DNA of 64,000 nucleotides from assembly GCF_002896855.1 (NCBI RefSeq), contig NZ_CP021850.1, positions 2,877,665 through 2,941,664 of the forward strand. Reading direction: 5' to 3'. Numbering within the stretch: position 1 is the stretch's first letter; every line of letters begins with the position of its first letter. Below, piece after piece: positions 61,632-64,000 of the stretch. This DNA is from Clostridium thermosuccinogenes. Its GTDB lineage: Bacteria; Bacillota; Clostridia; Acetivibrionales; DSM-5807. The notes below the pieces were generated by a model. That model made no database searches, was not told the origin of the DNA, and saw only the letters and a program-made list of their open reading frames with translations. The translations under genes were made by a program, and so were the position numbers.

Positions 61632-61662
61632 TTGACTCGAACGTTACGTTACAGTTTATACT
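61632..61662 (+). promoter_or_regulatory. MerR-type promoter of the drug exporter
   Basis: TTGACT (61632-61637), 19-bp spacer and TATACT (61657-61662). The overlong spacer contains the dyad AACGT-t-ACGTT. MerR regulators activate such promoters by untwisting the spacer. The start of the exporter gene is 79 bases downstream. Confidence 0.85.
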
Positions 61663-61740
61663 CTCATGGTAAACATCAGGCATTGCTTTGTCAAGTGAAA
61701 AATCAATGCAAAAGCACACTTACTTTAAAGGAGGATTTTT

Positions 61741-63186
61741 ATGACAGATAATAATGAAAGAACCCTAGAACTTGAGCCAATTCCAAAGAGTATCATGAAC
61801 ATTTCCTGGATTTTAGTGCTTGGGGCAATTATGCCCCTGCTTGATTCAACAATGGTAAATATTGCAATCAAGCACTTAAGTAATAATTTCAGTACCGGAC
61901 TTGACTCAATTCAATGGGTAATTACAGGTTATGTGTTGGCTATGGCAATTTCAGTACCACTTGCAGGTTGGATGGTTCAAAGATTTAACGGTAAATGGTT
62001 AATGATCAGCACTAATATAGTATTCTTAGCTACCTCGATTGCTTGCGGACTTAGTTGGAATATCTATTTGTTGATTATTTCCCGTATTGTTCAAGGCATA
62101 AGCGCCGGTTTTATTATGACATTGGTGACTACTTTGGCTATTGAAGTCGCTGGAAGAGAGCGAATGGGACGAGTGATGTCGACCATTGGTATCCCAATGA
62201 TTCTGGGACCAATCCTTGGCCCGGTTATCGGGGCTGTGATTGTCCAATTCTTGTCATGGCGTTACATTTTCTTTGTCAACATCCCAATTGGTATTCTTGC
62301 CATCACTTTAATGTTTTTGAAGCTACCTGACTTCACACCGGCAAATTCAAAAGCCAAATTCGACTTCATTGGTATCGCTTTATTAGGCATCAGTTCAGCA
62401 TCTTTGATTTATGGAATTACGCAAGCGTCAAAGAATGCCACTTTTAACAACGTCATGACTATTTCTTGTGTTGTTGCCGGTATCGTAATTTTAGCCATCT
62501 ACATTGCTTACGCTGCTATCAAAAAGGAACAGGCAATTCTACCATTACACTTGTTTAAATTAAAAAACTTCAGTGCTGTCATAGTTGGCTTGTTCCTTGC
62601 AGGGATTGCCACCAATGGTCCAATGTTGCTATTGCCATTGTTTTTCCAGAACATTAAAGGCTTCTCAGTCTTGAGCACCGGATTGATGTTAATTCCGCAA
62701 GGTATCGGTATGTTAGTTGCCCGCCCATTGATTGGCAAGCTAACTGATAAGTTAGGCGCACGTAATGTTGTCCTGGTAAGTTTGGCATTAGCCATCATAG
62801 GCACCATTCCATTTGTCTTTTTCAATGAGGCATCTTCTCTCATTGTTGTGGGTGTTGTCTTGCTTATACGCGGCATAGGCATCGGAGGTGTCACCATGCC
62901 GATGATGACAGACGCGTACACAGGCATGGTCAAACAAGAAATCGCACAAGCCAGTGTCGGAACCCGGCTGGTGCAAAACATTGGTGGCGCGTTTGGTTCA
63001 GCAGTGCTTGCAACGGTTGTTAGCCTTGAGCTCCAAGGTAAAACACCAACGATTCCACTCATGACCACCGCTTACCATGACGGTTTTATGTTGGCATTAG
63101 TCCTCAGCTTGGTAATGATCATTCCATCTTTATTTTTAACTGATAAGAAATCCAAGAAATTATATTTTAAATATGATATTTTCTAA
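61741..63186 (+). CDS. DHA2-family (14-helix) drug exporter of the MFS
   Basis: 481 residues with 14 hydrophobic segments. MFS/DHA2 motifs are ILVLGAIMPLLDSTMVNIAIKHLS (motif D1), QWVITGYVLAMAISVPLAGWMVQRFNGK, RIVQGISAGFIM (motif B region) and GIPMILGPILGPVIGAVIVQFLSWRYIFFVNIPIGI (motif C). The second half has a LIGKLTDKLGARNVV loop. It exports toxic compounds, with proton influx. It is driven by a MerR-type promoter and ends with a strong terminator. A ribosome site (AAAGGAGG) precedes ATG. Confidence 0.95.
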   Translation: MTDNNERTLELEPIPKSIMNISWILVLGAIMPLLDSTMVNIAIKHLSNNFSTGLDSIQWVITGYVLAMAISVPLAGWMVQRFNGKWLMISTNIVFLATSIACGLSWNIYLLIISRIVQGISAGFIMTLVTTLAIEVAGRERMGRVMSTIGIPMILGPILGPVIGAVIVQFLSWRYIFFVNIPIGILAITLMFLKLPDFTPANSKAKFDFIGIALLGISSASLIYGITQASKNATFNNVMTISCVVAGIVILAIYIAYAAIKKEQAILPLHLFKLKNFSAVIVGLFLAGIATNGPMLLLPLFFQNIKGFSVLSTGLMLIPQGIGMLVARPLIGKLTDKLGARNVVLVSLALAIIGTIPFVFFNEASSLIVVGVVLLIRGIGIGGVTMPMMTDAYTGMVKQEIAQASVGTRLVQNIGGAFGSAVLATVVSLELQGKTPTIPLMTTAYHDGFMLALVLSLVMIIPSLFLTDKKSKKLYFKYDIF

Positions 63187-63195
63187 TAATCGAAC

Positions 63196-63247
63196 AGGCT
63201 AAATATCATTTTTCACTCAAGTTCAATGATATTTAGCCTATTTTTTT
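63196..63247 (+). terminator. Terminator of the drug exporter
   Basis: AGGCTAAATATCATT (63196-63210) pairs perfectly over 15 bp with AATGATATTTAGCCT (63225-63239), followed by a run of seven T (63241-63247). Confidence 0.95.
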
Positions 63248-63292
63248 GACAATAATATCTACTCCCATGGTTCGAGTTGATGAAATTGAGTT

Positions 63293-63631
63293 CTATAAGA
63301 TGCTCACCATTCCGGCAATCAGCGATCCTATTATGTACAGCACGCAGGCTCCACAAATAAAGACTGGCAAGAAGATTAAAAAGAAATATAGTTTTTTGCG
63401 CATACTTCTTTTTATCGCGTTGAATTTATATACCGCCATACTCGCTAATAGCATGGGTATTGCCCCAAAGGTAAGCCATATAAACGCTCGCTCTTTCCAT
63501 GTAATAGGAAGCATCGCATCAGGGTTTGTGACTTGATTTGAACCAAAAAATGCGATACAGACAAGACTTACAACGGTTGCCACGCCTATACCGTAGACTA
63601 TATTGCTTATAATTCTTATGCCTTTATTCAT
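63293..63631 (-). CDS. Small membrane protein, three helices
   Basis: 112 residues with helices at about 10-29, 49-67 and 81-107, and basic loops (FNAIKRSMRKK). The ribosome site AGAGG precedes ATG. The family is not recognised; similar short proteins of unknown function occur in Firmicutes. It lies alone between the drug-exporter terminator and the IS66 fragment, on the opposite strand to the exporter. Confidence 0.7.
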   Translation of the reverse strand: MNKGIRIISNIVYGIGVATVVSLVCIAFFGSNQVTNPDAMLPITWKERAFIWLTFGAIPMLLASMAVYKFNAIKRSMRKKLYFFLIFLPVFICGACVLYIIGSLIAGMVSIL

Positions 63632-63697
63632 AGCTTTTTACCTCTTCTCAATATTCCAAAATATCGCTGGGTTGGCAGAGACATTAACGTTTCCATA

Positions 63698-64000
63698 GTA
63701 AGCGCTTAATTTTAGGGTGCCTTGTATGAATCATTACGGCACCAGGAGGGTAGTTCAGGTGACCACGGTAGATAAGGTGTCAGAGATTCATGCGTCAATT
63801 CCTTTAAGCTTGGTAAATTTGTCAGTAGATGCACCAAATACATATATGGATTAAGTTGATTTGCTTTGGCAGTTTCTATCATGCTGTAGACAATAGCACT
63901 GGCCTTGGCTCCGCGAGTTGTGTCGGCAAACAGCCAGTTCTTCCTGCCTGTGACATACGGACGAATGGCATTTTCGGCTCGATTGTTGGAAAGCTCGATT
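63698..64000 (-). mobile_element. IS66-family element, right end, continues past window
   Basis: The transposase reading frame stops 14 bases inside a GTAAGCGC sequence (63698-63705), which fits the GTAAGCG-type terminal repeat of IS66 elements. The rest of the element is outside the window, so ends and target duplication cannot be checked. Confidence 0.7.
63712..64000 (-). CDS. IS66-family transposase, C-terminal part
   Basis: The frame opens at the right edge and ends at a TAA at 63712-63714. The 95 visible residues begin IELSNNRAENAIRPYVTGRKNWLFADTTRGAKASAIVYSMIETAKANQLNPYMYLVHLLTNLP, the hallmark end of the IS66 DDE domain (with the catalytic Glu in NNRAENAIRP), followed by the IS66 C-terminal block LTPYLPWSPELPSWC. 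It looks intact within the window. Accessory orf1/orf2 genes would lie beyond the edge. Confidence 0.95.
   Translation of the reverse strand, partial: IELSNNRAENAIRPYVTGRKNWLFADTTRGAKASAIVYSMIETAKANQLNPYMYLVHLLTNLPSLKELTHESLTPYLPWSPELPSWCRNDSYKAP

Noticed and set aside
62508-63068. Minus-strand 186-codon frame inside the drug exporter
   Set aside because: Antisense shadow of an unmistakable MFS gene.

Overview
The window is low-GC Gram-positive DNA. Gene content (van-type two-component system, Etf-linked lactate oxidation, many OmpR-type regulators, chromate transporters, polyferredoxin-type membrane protein), strong GGAGG ribosome sites, U-tailed hairpin terminators and frequent TTG/GTG starts point to an anaerobic member of the Clostridia. 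I cannot name genus or species. No rRNA, tRNA, CRISPR array or intact prophage was seen.

Layout. 1-3.2 kb: a MarR-regulated esterase (cut by the window edge), a 51-codon small gene, an acetyltransferase and a small membrane protein. 3.2-9.1 kb: a VanR/VanS-like two-component system, a serine D,D-carboxypeptidase and an FtsX-type ABC transporter. All three promoter regions carry the same 11-bp-phased TTAAG/ATAAG repeats, so they look like one regulon; no vanHAX ligase genes are present. 9.2-11.97 kb and 44.1-46.6 kb: two paralogous, oppositely oriented operons, each encoding a small secreted repeat protein, a response regulator and a sensor kinase, with near-identical promoter architecture and a conserved 5'-UTR element. 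The kinase of the second copy is frameshifted in a run of nine A. 12-25 kb: a lipoprotein, a secreted PPC-C39-like protein, DUF2200, a degenerate CPBP-like membrane protein, an acetyltransferase, TetR, a chemoreceptor, a methyltransferase-hydrolase-lipoprotein operon and a further two-component system. 25.5-28.4 kb: LysR with two half-size chromate transporters and a sensor truncated at the chrA end. 28.5-34.7 kb: a lactate-oxidation operon (LctD, EtfA, EtfB, lactate permease) with a FadR-type regulator, two perfect LldR/PdhR-like operators and a seven-copy 21-bp-phased repeat.

35-48.5 kb: accessory DNA with a TnpB remnant, an ABC-2 exporter, a beta-lactamase-fold protein, an IS256-family element with an 8-bp target duplication, a MarR/flavin-reductase pair, the second twin operon, and a gene graveyard (DUF1801 remnant, frameshifted tmrB-like gene abutting a 5'-truncated ABC permease). 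48.7-64 kb: MATE exporter, ANT(6)-like nucleotidyltransferase, a ferredoxin/polyferredoxin/ArsR operon whose ArsR has the two-cysteine pattern of persulfide sensors, YjbQ, PadR-YjdF, DUF362, an HTH-methyltransferase fusion, a MerR-controlled DHA2-type drug exporter, and the 3' end of an IS66 transposase at the right edge.

Overall the region is dominated by envelope-stress and drug-response modules, each with its own local regulator and visible operator, mixed with a central-metabolism operon and decayed mobile DNA. All functional calls are from motif recognition by eye; no database search was run.
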